Positions 40,210 through 48,644 of a stretch of DNA of 64,000 nt are shown here, in pieces. The notes under the pieces were generated by a model that worked only from the letters and a program-made list of their open reading frames with translations, was not told the DNA's origin and ran no database searches. The number at the start of each line of letters is the position of its first letter. The first letter of the stretch is position 1. Position numbers and translations under genes: made by a program. Source of the DNA: Halovibrio variabilis (GTDB lineage: Bacteria > Pseudomonadota > Gammaproteobacteria > Pseudomonadales > Halomonadaceae); contig NZ_BJXV01000012.1 in NCBI RefSeq assembly GCF_007991175.1, positions 62,001-126,000 on the forward strand, given 5' to 3'.

Positions 40210-42507
40210 TTAGGTGTAGCGTTGGCGGAGTCGTTTGGCGGCTTCCACCATATTGGCCAGCGCGGGCTCTACTTCCGCCCAGCCACGGGTTTTGAGGCCG
40301 CAGTCTGGGTTGACCCACAGCCGCTCGGCGGGGATTTTTTCAAGCGCTTTTTCCAGCAAATCGACCATCCAGCTCACCTCGGGAATATTAGGGGTGTGGA
40401 TATCGTAAACCCCAGGGCCGATTTCGTTGGGATAAGCAAAGTCCTGGAAGGCGTCCAGCAGCATCATATCTGAACGCGATGTCTCAATGGTGATCACATC
40501 GGCATCCAGCGCGGCAATCGCGCCGATAATATCGTTGAACTCCGAGTAGCACATATGGGTATGAATCTGCGTCGCATCGGCAACGCCTGCAGCACTTAGC
40601 TGGAAGCTCTCTACCGCCCAGTCAAGGTAGGCCTGCCACTCATTTTGGCGCAGCGGCAGCCCTTCGCGCAGCGCTGGCTCATCAATTTGCACAATGTTGA
40701 TGCCGGCTTTTTCCAGATCCAGCACCTCATCGCGCAGCGCCAGGGCAATCTGGCGGCAGGTGGTTTCCCGCGGCTGGTCATCGCGCACAAACGACCACTG
40801 CAGAATGGTCACCGGCCCTGTGAGCATGCCTTTCATGGGCTTATCGGTCAGTGTCTGGGCGTACTGACTCCAGCGTACCGTCATCGGCGCGGGGCGAGAC
40901 ACATCACCAAAAATCACCGGCGGCTTTACACAGCGCGAACCATAGCTCTGCACCCAGCCAAAGCGGGTAAAGGCAAAGCCTTCTAACTGCTCGCCAAAGT
41001 ACTCCACCATGTCGTTGCGTTCGGCTTCGCCGTGCACCGGCACGTCAATACCCAGCGCTTCCTGACGCTCGACGGCGTAGGCAATCTCGGCCTGCATGCG
41101 GGCTTCGTAGTCGGCTTGGGTAAGCTCACCGGCTTTAAACGCGCGCCGAGCAGCACGAATCTCATTGGTCTGCGGAAAGGAGCCAATGGTCGTCGTCGGG
41201 AACAGCGGCAGCTTGAGTGCCTGCCGCTGGGCCTCTACGCGCACGGGGTAAGGCGCCTGGCGCTGGCTATCGGCGGGGCTAATCGCCGCCAAACGCTCGC
41301 TGACCGCCGCTTGATGAATGCGCGCTGATTCTCGCCGAGCGTCGAGCGCGCGGGTGGCTTCGTCCAAGCGTTGTTCATCGGCGGGCGTGGCCTGGTTATC
41401 GATCACGCGCGCCAAGGTCACCACCTCGCCAAGCTTCTGCCGCGCGAAGGCCAGCCAGCTGGTTAACTCAGCCCCCAAATCCGTCTCCTGCGCCAAATCC
41501 ACCGGCACATGGAGTAGCGAGCAACTCGGTGCCAGCCAAAGCCGCTGGCCCAGGCGTACTTTTAATGGCAGCAGGCGTTCGCGTAGCGCAGCGAGATCGG
41601 CCCGCCAGATATTACGACCATCGACGAAGCCAATGGATAGCACCTGATGCGGGCCGAGGCGGTCAATCACACTGTCTACCTGTTGCGGCGCGCGCACGGC
41701 ATCAATGTGCAACCCCGCCACGGGCAGACGGGTTGCCAGCGAAAGGTTATCGCCCAAGCCCCCGAAGTAAGTGGCCACTAACAGCTTTAGCGGCGCCGAC
41801 TGGAGGCGATGATAAGCCCGCTCGTAAGCCTGCTGCCAGGCCAGCGGGAGATCCTGTACCAGCGCCGGTTCGTCCAGTTGCACCCACTCAATGCCTTGCG
41901 TCGCCAGCCGCGCTAATATTTCGCCGTAGACGTTGAGGACGCTGTCGAGCAGCGTCAGGCGGTCAAAGTCGCCGCCCTTGGTTTTGCCTAACCATAGCCA
42001 GGTTAGCGGCCCCGTTAGCGTTACCTTGGGGGTAAAACCCGCACGTAACGCTTCATCCACTTCGTCAAACAGACGCTTGGATGCCAGGGTAAAGGTTTGC
42101 CCTTCATGCAGCTCCGGGACGAGATAGTGGTAGTTGGTATCGAAGTATTTGGTCATTTCACAGGGCGCGGCGGGTTCGCCGCTAGGCGCTCGACCGCGGG
42201 CCATTCGAAAAGCCGTATCAAGGTCGATATCGCCACCCGCAACTTCCGCTTGGGCGTTAAAGCGAGCAGGCACCGCCCCCAGCGCCACCGATACGTTAAG
42301 CACTTGATCATAAAAAGCAAAATCGCCCACGCTAACAAAATCCAAATCTGCATCCTGCTGAGCCTGCCAGTGGCGCACACGCAGTTCGTGGCCGGTACTT
42401 TCCAGCTCGCTGCGCGTGCACTCGCCTTTCCAATAGGCTTCCGTGGCCTTTTTGAGCTCACGCCGGGCGCCAATGCGGGGATAGCCGAGAATATGAGAAA
42501 CTGTCAT
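40210..42507 (-). CDS. metE: Cobalamin-independent methionine synthase
   Basis: Transfers the methyl group of 5-methyl-tetrahydropteroyl-triglutamate to homocysteine. The 765-aa product has both barrels: N-terminal [25 protein letters not shown] and C-terminal [16 protein letters not shown]. The zinc site is in [13 protein letters not shown] (His, Cys) and [11 protein letters not shown] (Cys). ATG 42507 has AAGG upstream and the family N-terminus; a longer frame adds ten unlikely residues. It is divergent from metR, the classical MetR-controlled arrangement. Confidence 0.97.
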   Translation of the reverse strand: MTVSHILGYPRIGARRELKKATEAYWKGECTRSELESTGHELRVRHWQAQQDADLDFVSVGDFAFYDQVLNVSVALGAVPARFNAQAEVAGGDIDLDTAFRMARGRAPSGEPAAPCEMTKYFDTNYHYLVPELHEGQTFTLASKRLFDEVDEALRAGFTPKVTLTGPLTWLWLGKTKGGDFDRLTLLDSVLNVYGEILARLATQGIEWVQLDEPALVQDLPLAWQQAYERAYHRLQSAPLKLLVATYFGGLGDNLSLATRLPVAGLHIDAVRAPQQVDSVIDRLGPHQVLSIGFVDGRNIWRADLAALRERLLPLKVRLGQRLWLAPSCSLLHVPVDLAQETDLGAELTSWLAFARQKLGEVVTLARVIDNQATPADEQRLDEATRALDARRESARIHQAAVSERLAAISPADSQRQAPYPVRVEAQRQALKLPLFPTTTIGSFPQTNEIRAARRAFKAGELTQADYEARMQAEIAYAVERQEALGIDVPVHGEAERNDMVEYFGEQLEGFAFTRFGWVQSYGSRCVKPPVIFGDVSRPAPMTVRWSQYAQTLTDKPMKGMLTGPVTILQWSFVRDDQPRETTCRQIALALRDEVLDLEKAGINIVQIDEPALREGLPLRQNEWQAYLDWAVESFQLSAAGVADATQIHTHMCYSEFNDIIGAIAALDADVITIETSRSDMMLLDAFQDFAYPNEIGPGVYDIHTPNIPEVSWMVDLLEKALEKIPAERLWVNPDCGLKTRGWAEVEPALANMVEAAKRLRQRYT

Positions 42508-42523
42508 GATGAACCTTACCAAC

Positions 42524-42537
42524 GTGAATGATTTCAC
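42524..42537. promoter_or_regulatory. Candidate MetR operator
   Basis: Palindrome GTGAA (42524-42528) - TGAT - TTCAC (42533-42537), 17 bp before the metE start. It resembles the MetR site TGAA-N5-TTCA but with a 4-bp spacer, so the fit is imperfect. Position between metE and metR supports a regulatory role. Confidence 0.5.
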
Positions 42538-42606
42538 ACAGTCTGGGCACCACTTATCGGTGAATCAAACTAAAGTTTTTAATATTGAAGATGAAAAATA
42601 CTCACC

Positions 42607-42693
42607 ATGATCACACACCGCCATGATTGAACTCATTATGATCACACAACGCCATGATTGAACTATGCCATGATTGAACTATGCCATGATTGA
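42607..42693 (+). repeat. Nested tandem duplications of the metR start region
   Basis: A 31-bp direct repeat (42607-42637 and 42638-42668, nearly identical) runs into 16-bp repeats that copy the metR start. ATGATTGAACT occurs at 42623, 42654, 42670 and 42686; only the last opens metR. Reading the upstream ATGs gives mini-ORFs of 7, 12, 7 and 7 codons (starts 42607, 42623, 42654, 42670), each stopping at a TGA just inside the next copy. No ribosome site precedes any of the copies. Confidence 0.9.
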
Positions 42694-43624
42694 ACTACGC
42701 CACCTCCGTACGCTGCTCGCGCTGCGCGAAACCGGCTCGCTCGTCGACGCCGCCGAACGCGTTCATCTGACCCAGTCGGCGCTTTCTCATCAGCTGAAGG
42801 ACCTTGAAAGCCGGGTCGAGAGCCCGCTGTTTGTGCGCAAAACCCGCCCGGTGGAATTTACCCGCGCGGGGCTGCGACTACTCGAACTAGCCGACCAAAT
42901 CCTGCCTGAAGTACGCAAGGCGGAGCGTGATTTGGCGCGTTTGGCAGGCACCGAGCAAGGCCGTTTGCATATGGCCATTGAGTGCCATAGCTGCTTCCAG
43001 TGGCTGATGCCGACGGTGGATTATTTTCGCGATCACTGGCCGGAGGTGGAAATCGATATTCCCAGCGGCCACCACTTCGACCCGCTCCCGGCGCTTGCCC
43101 GGGAACAGCTCGACCTGGTGATCACTGCCGACCCTCAGCCGCTGGAGGGCATTCACTACGCGCCGCTGTTTCGCTATGAGGGCTTACTGGCCGTCGCCCG
43201 CCAGCACCCGTTTGCAGGCCGGGGCTTTATTGAACCCCAGGCACTCGCCAATGAAACCTTGATTACCTATCCCGTCGAACAGTCGCGGCTGGATATTTTT
43301 ACGCAATTTTTGCAACCGGCGAACGTTCGTCCCCGGGAGATCCGCACCGCCGAATTGACCATTATGATGATGCAGCTGGTGGCCAGCGGACGCGGCGTCT
43401 GTGCGCTGCCCAACTGGGCGCTCACCGAGTACCTGGAGCGCGCTTATGTTAGCGCGGTGAAGCTGGGCGAGCAGGGGGTGTGGAGCACGCTGTACGCGGC
43501 GATTCGCGAAGAAACCCGCGAAGCGCCGTGGATGCAGGATTTCTTACGCACCGCACGGGAGACCTCCTTTGCGGTGCTGTCGGGGGTTAGGCCGGCGGAT
43601 CGCGACGCGGAATCAGCAGCGTGA
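42686..43624 (+). CDS. metR: LysR-family transcriptional activator MetR
   Basis: Homocysteine-responsive activator of methionine genes. The 312-aa product has the LysR helix-turn-helix (MIELRHLRTLLALRETGSL, then AAERVHLTQSALSHQLKDLE) and MetR-type effector features. These are RLHMAIECHSCFQWLMPTVDYFRDHWPEVEIDI, FDPLPALAREQLDLVIT, and GRGVCALPNWALTEYL. The start is ATG 42686, giving the usual MIELRHL. A TTG at 42674 is in frame. Divergent metE is the expected target. The last 38 bp overlap the 3' end of the convergent histidine kinase gene. Confidence 0.94.
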   Translation: MIELRHLRTLLALRETGSLVDAAERVHLTQSALSHQLKDLESRVESPLFVRKTRPVEFTRAGLRLLELADQILPEVRKAERDLARLAGTEQGRLHMAIECHSCFQWLMPTVDYFRDHWPEVEIDIPSGHHFDPLPALAREQLDLVITADPQPLEGIHYAPLFRYEGLLAVARQHPFAGRGFIEPQALANETLITYPVEQSRLDIFTQFLQPANVRPREIRTAELTIMMMQLVASGRGVCALPNWALTEYLERAYVSAVKLGEQGVWSTLYAAIREETREAPWMQDFLRTARETSFAVLSGVRPADRDAESAA

Positions 43625-45188
43625 AACGCGCACCGCCCAAGGTGGGGCTGGTGTCGATGGTCACGCTGCCACCGTGGCCGGCCATGATTTTCTGTACAAT
43701 CGACAGCCCTAACCCGTAGCCGCCAGAGCTACGGGCGCGGCTGTCGTCCAGCCGGGCAAAGGGCTTGAAAATATCGGCGCGTGCTTCCGGCGCAATACCG
43801 GGGCCGTCGTCTTCCACATCAATCCGCACCAAACTGGGCTCATCCCAGAGCTGAATTATCACGCTGGACTTGGCATGGCGGCAGGCGTTACCGACGAGGT
43901 TCTGCAACGCGCGCTGGAGATAGCGCGGCTCCGCCAGCAGTTCGATTTCAGGGCCAGGGGCGAGCGATAGCGCTAGGTCTTTATGCAGCGGCGTGAGCGT
44001 ATCAATCACCCGCTCGGCCATGGCGCGGCACTCTACTAACGAAGTATCAAGCTCGGCGCCGTTCACCGATTCTCCGCCTAAGCGTGCATAGGTGAGAATT
44101 TCATCGACCAGCTCATCGAGTTCGGCAATATCGGCATCAATACCCTGTAGCTGGCGGCGGATAGCAGGCTGGTCGGTCATGTCGTCGACCATTTGTACAG
44201 CAAACCGGATGCGCGCTACCGGGGTGCGTAGCTCGTGGGAAACCGCGCGAATCATCTCCTGCTGGCCGCGTAGCAGGCTCTGCACCTGGTTGGCCATGCC
44301 GTTAAACGCCATGCCCAAGCGGCCTAAGAAGTCTCCACTCTCTACCTTGACACGGGTTTCCAGGCGGCCGCTGGCGATCCGCGTGGCAGCCAGTTCCAGC
44401 CGCGCCATGCGAGCTTCAATGCTACGCATGATCAAATAGATAATCAGGCTGAGGACAATCATCAGCCCCACTAATAGAGGCAGGTGTAAATTCGGTGGCA
44501 GCGTATCGCCACGGGAAATGGGGCCCGCTTGTAGCCACTCAGCTTCGCCCGGCGGTGGCAGCTGATAGAGAAGCGTCACCGACAGCTGATCGGACACCAA
44601 CCGTGTCACCACGCTGCCGTCAGTTAACTGTGCTCGCTGTGCCGCCATTAGCTCAGCAGGTAACTCGGTGATTAGCTGCAGCGGCCAGCTACCTGAGTTT
44701 AACGCGGCGAGGCGACTTTCACGCTCGCCTACCGGCTGAGCCGCCAGCCAATCGCCAAGCAGCGCGATGCTGCCGTGCCACTGATGTTCACTCCAGTCAT
44801 CAAGCCTGGCTTGCAGCAACTGCGTCTCACCGGGCAGACGCTGCTGTAACAGCCAGGGGCTCTCAGCGACCAGTGTTTTGCCTTGCTCCAAGCGCTCCCG
44901 TTCAAAATAGCCAAGCTCAGCAGCGCTAACCGGAATCAAGGTGAGCTGCAAGGCTAACCGGTCTGAAAAACGCTCAAGCAGGGGGCCACGCTCAGCCCTA
45001 GGCGTCTCGGCGAGCCATCGGGTCATGAGCGACATGGGTAACGCGGCAAGCTGTTCACGGTAGTCTTCGCGGCGCACCTGTTCAATAAAAGAGCGCCCAG
45101 CAAAAGCAATCACAAACACCACTAACAGTGCCAAGCCCAGCAACACATAAAAGCGTAAAAACGAGCCGCTACTGAGCACCCGCCGCAT
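43587..45188 (-). CDS. Sensor histidine kinase, RstB-like
   Basis: Inner-membrane sensor of 533 aa. The first membrane helix (FLRFYVLLGLALLVVFVIAFAG) is followed by a periplasmic domain of about 210 residues. The second membrane helix (LLVGLMIVLSLIIYLIM) leads to HAMP, the H-box VSHELRTPVARIRFA, and the ATPase boxes NLVGNACRHAK, DDGPGIAPE and SSGGYGLGLSIV. I chose ATG 45188 because AAGGAG lies 8 bp upstream; a TTG 24 bp earlier is also in frame. The regulator gene ends 21 bp upstream. The stimulus cannot be deduced. It overlaps metR 3'-to-3' by 38 bp. Confidence 0.9.
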   Translation of the reverse strand: MRRVLSSGSFLRFYVLLGLALLVVFVIAFAGRSFIEQVRREDYREQLAALPMSLMTRWLAETPRAERGPLLERFSDRLALQLTLIPVSAAELGYFERERLEQGKTLVAESPWLLQQRLPGETQLLQARLDDWSEHQWHGSIALLGDWLAAQPVGERESRLAALNSGSWPLQLITELPAELMAAQRAQLTDGSVVTRLVSDQLSVTLLYQLPPPGEAEWLQAGPISRGDTLPPNLHLPLLVGLMIVLSLIIYLIMRSIEARMARLELAATRIASGRLETRVKVESGDFLGRLGMAFNGMANQVQSLLRGQQEMIRAVSHELRTPVARIRFAVQMVDDMTDQPAIRRQLQGIDADIAELDELVDEILTYARLGGESVNGAELDTSLVECRAMAERVIDTLTPLHKDLALSLAPGPEIELLAEPRYLQRALQNLVGNACRHAKSSVIIQLWDEPSLVRIDVEDDGPGIAPEARADIFKPFARLDDSRARSSGGYGLGLSIVQKIMAGHGGSVTIDTSPTLGGARFTLLIPRRDPPA

Positions 45189-45208
45189 GATGCCGCTCCT
45201 TTGAGTGA

Positions 45209-45967
45209 TCAACTGTCTTTGACGAAGAGATAACCCTTACTACGCACGGTTTTGATCCGATGAGGCTGATTGGGATCATCGCCAATCTTGGGTCGAATGC
45301 GCGATACGCGCACATCAATAGAGCGGTCCTGACCGTCATATTTAATGCCCCGCAAATCGCTGAATATTTCCTCGCGGGTCAGCACGCGCCCTGCATTGCG
45401 AGCCAGCAGCCAGAGCAAATCAAATTCGGCACTGGTTAAGTCGATTCGCTCACCCGAGAGCCTGGCTTCGCGGGTGGCGTTATCTATTTCCAGGTTCTCG
45501 AAACGCAGGCGCATTTCACCATTGGGTGCTGGGGCGTCGGCTCGGCGCAGCAGAGCCCGCATACGGGCCAGCAGCACCCGTGGCTGGACAGGCTTTGGCA
45601 CATAGTCGTCGGCGCCCATTTCAAGACCCAACACTTGGTCAAGGTCATCGGTGCGCGCGGTTAACATCATAATAGGCCCTGCAAAATTGGGCCTTACCCG
45701 GCGACAAATCGCTAGCCCGTCTTCGCCGGGTAGCATTAAATCTAAAATCACCAAATCGGGTTGTAGCGTCAAGATACGATCAACCCCTTTAGCCCCATCA
45801 GCTTCTAGCGTTACCTGGAAACCATTGGCTTCCAAGTAATCACGGGTGAGCTCGGCCAGACGCCGGTCATCCTCAATGATCAGGATATGATCTTGACCGG
45901 GATAATCAGGTATTACAGACTCTTGCGACTCAAGCGCCTGAAATTGCTGTTCCAAATGATCTACCAT
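45209..45967 (-). CDS. OmpR-family response regulator, RstA-like
   Basis: Cytosolic DNA-binding regulator of 252 aa. The receiver domain (about 27-140) has acidic pocket IIEDD (residues 30-34), phosphoacceptor Asp76 in DLVILDLMLPGEDG, Thr in MMLTARTDD and Lys in DDYVPKPV. The winged-helix domain (about 150-250) has LTSAEFDLLWLLARNAGRVLTREEI and ISIDVRVSRIRPKIGD-like sequence. The N-terminal extension of about 25 residues is unusual and the start may be internal. It forms an operon with the downstream kinase. Confidence 0.9.
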   Translation of the reverse strand: MVDHLEQQFQALESQESVIPDYPGQDHILIIEDDRRLAELTRDYLEANGFQVTLEADGAKGVDRILTLQPDLVILDLMLPGEDGLAICRRVRPNFAGPIMMLTARTDDLDQVLGLEMGADDYVPKPVQPRVLLARMRALLRRADAPAPNGEMRLRFENLEIDNATREARLSGERIDLTSAEFDLLWLLARNAGRVLTREEIFSDLRGIKYDGQDRSIDVRVSRIRPKIGDDPNQPHRIKTVRSKGYLFVKDS

Positions 45968-46201
45968 CCTTTTTATACACTCCGCTTATAGGCAGTTTAT
46001 CTTCTCACCCGCTCACCCTTTACTAACGCAGATGACCTCTTAATGGTCCACAGGATAACCCAGAACACTTAAAACACCCGCTTCTGTCGTTACCATTGCG
46101 GGCTTATGCGTAAATACGTTTCGGCTAATACTTGATTCTCACACCCGCGAGGGCTAGTGTAGAAGAGCTAACTGTCGACACTTTGACAGGAGGAACCTGC
46201 C

Positions 46202-46342
46202 ATGAAAAATAGTAACGCCAAAAGTGTGATTAAACGTGTTTATGTGCCAACCCAGGTGCGCGACCTGCCCAACGGAGAGAAGCTAAAAATTCCCGGGCAT
46301 TATAAAGCGCCACCGGACGAGGGTAATGACACGATTGAGTGA
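46202..46342 (+). CDS. Small 46-aa protein of unknown function
   Basis: Short basic-then-acidic protein starting MKNSNAKSVIKRVYVPTQV and ending DEGNDTIE, with a proline-rich middle (KIPGHYKAPPDEG). No membrane segment, no cysteines. Support for being real: a perfect AGGAGG 8 bp before the ATG, a weak promoter (TTGATT 46132-46137, 17 bp, TAGTGT 46155-46160), and a strong terminator 32 bp after the stop. It stands alone, divergent from the two-component operon. I do not recognise a family. Confidence 0.75.
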   Translation: MKNSNAKSVIKRVYVPTQVRDLPNGEKLKIPGHYKAPPDEGNDTIE

Positions 46343-46374
46343 TTTAGCATTGAGTAATCACTACTCAAGTTACC

Positions 46375-46405
46375 AAAAGGCAGGCCGATTGGCCTGCCTT
46401 TTTTT
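46375..46405 (+). terminator. Strong rho-independent terminator
   Basis: 12-bp stem AAAAGGCAGGCC (46375-46386) / GGCCTGCCTTTT (46391-46402), loop GATT, T-run to 46405. It follows the 46-aa gene and lies before the convergent retropepsin-like gene. Confidence 0.9.
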
Positions 46406-46453
46406 GATTTATCGTTAGATCAATGATGCCAGCGATTCGTTCACAAACCGCAC

Positions 46454-46981
46454 TCATGGCTCGGGAAGGCTCAACACCATCTCCCCTGCCTGTATTTCAA
46501 TCGTTAATAGATTTAAAAAACTCATACCGAGCAGTACGATATCCCGTTCCATATTAGGGCTAATCGAGCCCTGAACATTGTGTACTTTCAGCCCCCCTAG
46601 CGAAACCTCGTCTAGCTCGGTTAACGACCCTTCAACGCGACCATTAGCGGTATTAAACCAAGCGCTGCGGCCTGGCTCCAAGCCAAGTTCGCTGGCCAAA
46701 TCGGCCGGTATCGCCACATAGGTGGCGCCGGTGTCGAGTAAAAAGGTCACCGGCTCGCCGTTAATTCGCCCCGGCGCCTCAAAGTGCCCAGCACGATTTC
46801 GCTGTAAAGTGACCGGCTCTCCTGTGGGCAGCGTATGCACCACATTAGCATTGGGGCGCATCATATCCTCAAGGCCTCCGTGTATCCACCAAGTGCCCAC
46901 CGCCATTAATAATACCCAGAACAGCAGCATCATAACGATGCCGCCGCGCTGAGCGGATGGTCTTGCCATGTGCGTTGCCAT
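46454..46981 (-). CDS. Retropepsin-like aspartic protease, membrane-anchored (TIGR02281-type)
   Basis: A 175-aa protein with one N-terminal membrane helix (GGIVMMLLFWVLLMAVGTWWI, about residues 13-33) and a periplasmic domain. The retropepsin motif is FLLDTGATYVAIP (Asp83-Thr84-Gly85), followed by IVLLGMSFLNLLTIEIQ, the second family hallmark. It resembles bacterial clan AA proteases whose substrates are unknown. ATG 46981 follows GAGG; the frame starts four codons earlier at GTG. The UMF1 transporter ends 24 bp upstream on the same strand. Confidence 0.86.
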   Translation of the reverse strand: MATHMARPSAQRGGIVMMLLFWVLLMAVGTWWIHGGLEDMMRPNANVVHTLPTGEPVTLQRNRAGHFEAPGRINGEPVTFLLDTGATYVAIPADLASELGLEPGRSAWFNTANGRVEGSLTELDEVSLGGLKVHNVQGSISPNMERDIVLLGMSFLNLLTIEIQAGEMVLSLPEP

Positions 46982-47005
46982 ACTCCACCTCACTGAGGTA
47001 AGGCC

Positions 47006-48364
47006 CTAGGCTTTAGGATAGGTGTTTTGCCAGGATAGCGCGGCCGCCCGGCCGCGGCGCTCATTGACCCCGGCACAAATCAGCATCGCGATGACGAACA
47101 GGCCAGCGCATAGCAAGATAGACGCTTGCAAGCCCACCAGTGTTTGCAATAAACCCAGCATCACTATGCCCAATACGCCCGCCAATTTGTTAGCCAATCC
47201 CCAGAAGCCGAAAAACTCCGCGGATTTAGCCAAGGGGGAAAACAGGCCGACCAAGGCTCTACTCGCCGACTGGCTGGAACCAAGACTAAGCCCCGCTAAG
47301 CAGCCGACCACCAGAAACACATATTGCGCTTGCCACTCCAGGGCAAATTGCCCGTTAAACCACTGAGTCAACTCCGGCGTCGCCCAGATCGCCATAATCG
47401 CCAGCACCCAAAGCGCCAGCGTCATCAAATAAGTACGCTTGGCACCAAGTTTATCCTGTAGCCAACCGAACCCCAACGCCCCCGCCGCAGCGGTAACCTG
47501 AACAACAATGAACATGATATTGCGCACGCTTTCATCCCAGCCAATCACTTGAGCGCCATAGATGAACGCAAACGCAATAATGATGTAAACACCCGCCATC
47601 GAGAACAGCAGCGATATTAAAAATACGCTCAGATCTTTGAAGTAGCGCAATTCATGTAGCGTTCTGGTGACACGCGTCACGGCGATATGGGGATAGGAGA
47701 CGCCGCGAGGCTCGGGGGTACCCCGCTCTTTCAACCATAAAAAAGTAGGCATAGCGGTAATCAGGAAAAAACCCGCAGCGAAAGGACCGACCCAGCGGAT
47801 GCGTTCAAAATTTTCGGCGCTGGCTTCGCCGAGTACCACCAGGGTAAAGCCCGCCGCGAATAGCCCGCCGATATAACCTAACGCCCAGCCAAAACCGGAA
47901 ATTTTACCCAATGACGCTGGCGGCCCAAGTTCAGGCAGAAAAGCGGCAATAAACGACTCACCCATGGAGTAAGCGTAATTAGACAGAATAATCAATATCA
48001 GCCCAATAACGACATAGCCGGGCTCCACAAAGTAAAGCATCGCCGTGGTCACCACGGTCGCTAAGTAGCTAATCAGCAGAAAACGCTTCTTCTCGGCACG
48101 ATAGTCCATGATGGCGCCGCACAGCGGCGCGGTGATCACTACCATTAGGTAGCTAATGGCCAGGGCAAGGCTCCATAAGAAATTGGCAAGCCGAAAATTA
48201 TCGCCACGATCTCCCACAATCACAGTGGTAAATAGCTCGCCAAATACCACGGTAATAATCAGTAGCGTGTAGGCCTGATTGGCAAAATCAAACATTGCCC
48301 AGCCGAAGATTTCGCGACGCGACGCGTAGGTATCCGTTACTTTAACAGCGTTAGCAGCCAGCAT
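47006..48364 (-). CDS. UMF1-family MFS transporter
   Basis: A 452-aa inner-membrane protein with about 12 helices. Family marks are REIFGWAMFDFANQAYTLLIITVVFGELF at the N-terminus and APLCGAIMDYRAEKKRFLL. GKISGFGWALGYIGGLFA and GLSLGSSQSASRALVGLFSP (the Atg22-like signature) follow. Yeast Atg22 effluxes amino acids from vacuoles; the bacterial substrate is not known. The frame extends 17 codons upstream, but ATG 48364 gives the better N-terminus; its ribosome site is weak. Confidence 0.86.
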   Translation of the reverse strand: MLAANAVKVTDTYASRREIFGWAMFDFANQAYTLLIITVVFGELFTTVIVGDRGDNFRLANFLWSLALAISYLMVVITAPLCGAIMDYRAEKKRFLLISYLATVVTTAMLYFVEPGYVVIGLILIILSNYAYSMGESFIAAFLPELGPPASLGKISGFGWALGYIGGLFAAGFTLVVLGEASAENFERIRWVGPFAAGFFLITAMPTFLWLKERGTPEPRGVSYPHIAVTRVTRTLHELRYFKDLSVFLISLLFSMAGVYIIIAFAFIYGAQVIGWDESVRNIMFIVVQVTAAAGALGFGWLQDKLGAKRTYLMTLALWVLAIMAIWATPELTQWFNGQFALEWQAQYVFLVVGCLAGLSLGSSQSASRALVGLFSPLAKSAEFFGFWGLANKLAGVLGIVMLGLLQTLVGLQASILLCAGLFVIAMLICAGVNERRGRAAALSWQNTYPKA

Positions 48365-48442
48365 TTGAGTTCTCTCGCAGGGGGGAGCCGTAAGCCTAGC
48401 AGGTGGCACCGGCAAGACGCTGTCGGCGTTGCCAGTATGTCA

Positions 48443-48465
48443 ACGCCCGGCGTAAAGCCGGGCGT
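48443..48465 (-). terminator. GC-rich hairpin downstream of the 48-aa gene
   Basis: Perfect 9-bp stem ACGCCCGGC (48443-48451) / GCCGGGCGT (48457-48465) with a 5-nt loop, 33 bp after the small membrane ORF stop. No T-run follows on the minus strand. Confidence 0.45.
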
Positions 48466-48497
48466 CATGATCATGATAGAAACAGAAACAGGCATTC

Positions 48498-48644
48498 TTA
48501 CAGCAGCCAGTGAGCCGCGACAGCGGCAAGGCCAATGACCAGGGCCGTTAGCACAGCGACCGTTACCGCGCGGTCAAGCCAACGGTCAAAGCCAGCCCTT
48601 TTGGGCAACCTTCGGGTTGCCCCATGGCGCTCTTGCCGAGCCAT
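48498..48644 (-). CDS. Small single-span membrane protein (48 aa), hypothetical
   Basis: Short frame giving a basic N-terminus (MARQERHGATRRLPKRAGFDRW) and a hydrophobic helix (AVTVAVLTALVIGLAAVAAHW) up to the C-terminus. This is a believable Nin single-span protein. The ATG overlaps the TAA of a five-codon mini-ORF (MKRRC, start 48661), which itself has AGGGGAG 10 bp upstream, so the pair may be coupled. No family recognised. The gene call rests on composition and layout only. Confidence 0.45.
   Translation of the reverse strand: MARQERHGATRRLPKRAGFDRWLDRAVTVAVLTALVIGLAAVAAHWLL

Noticed and set aside
42508-42685. Cobalamin or SAM riboswitch upstream of metE
   Set aside because: Only 30 bp of palindrome-bearing leader precede metE before the metR repeats; no B12-box or SAM-riboswitch core is seen.
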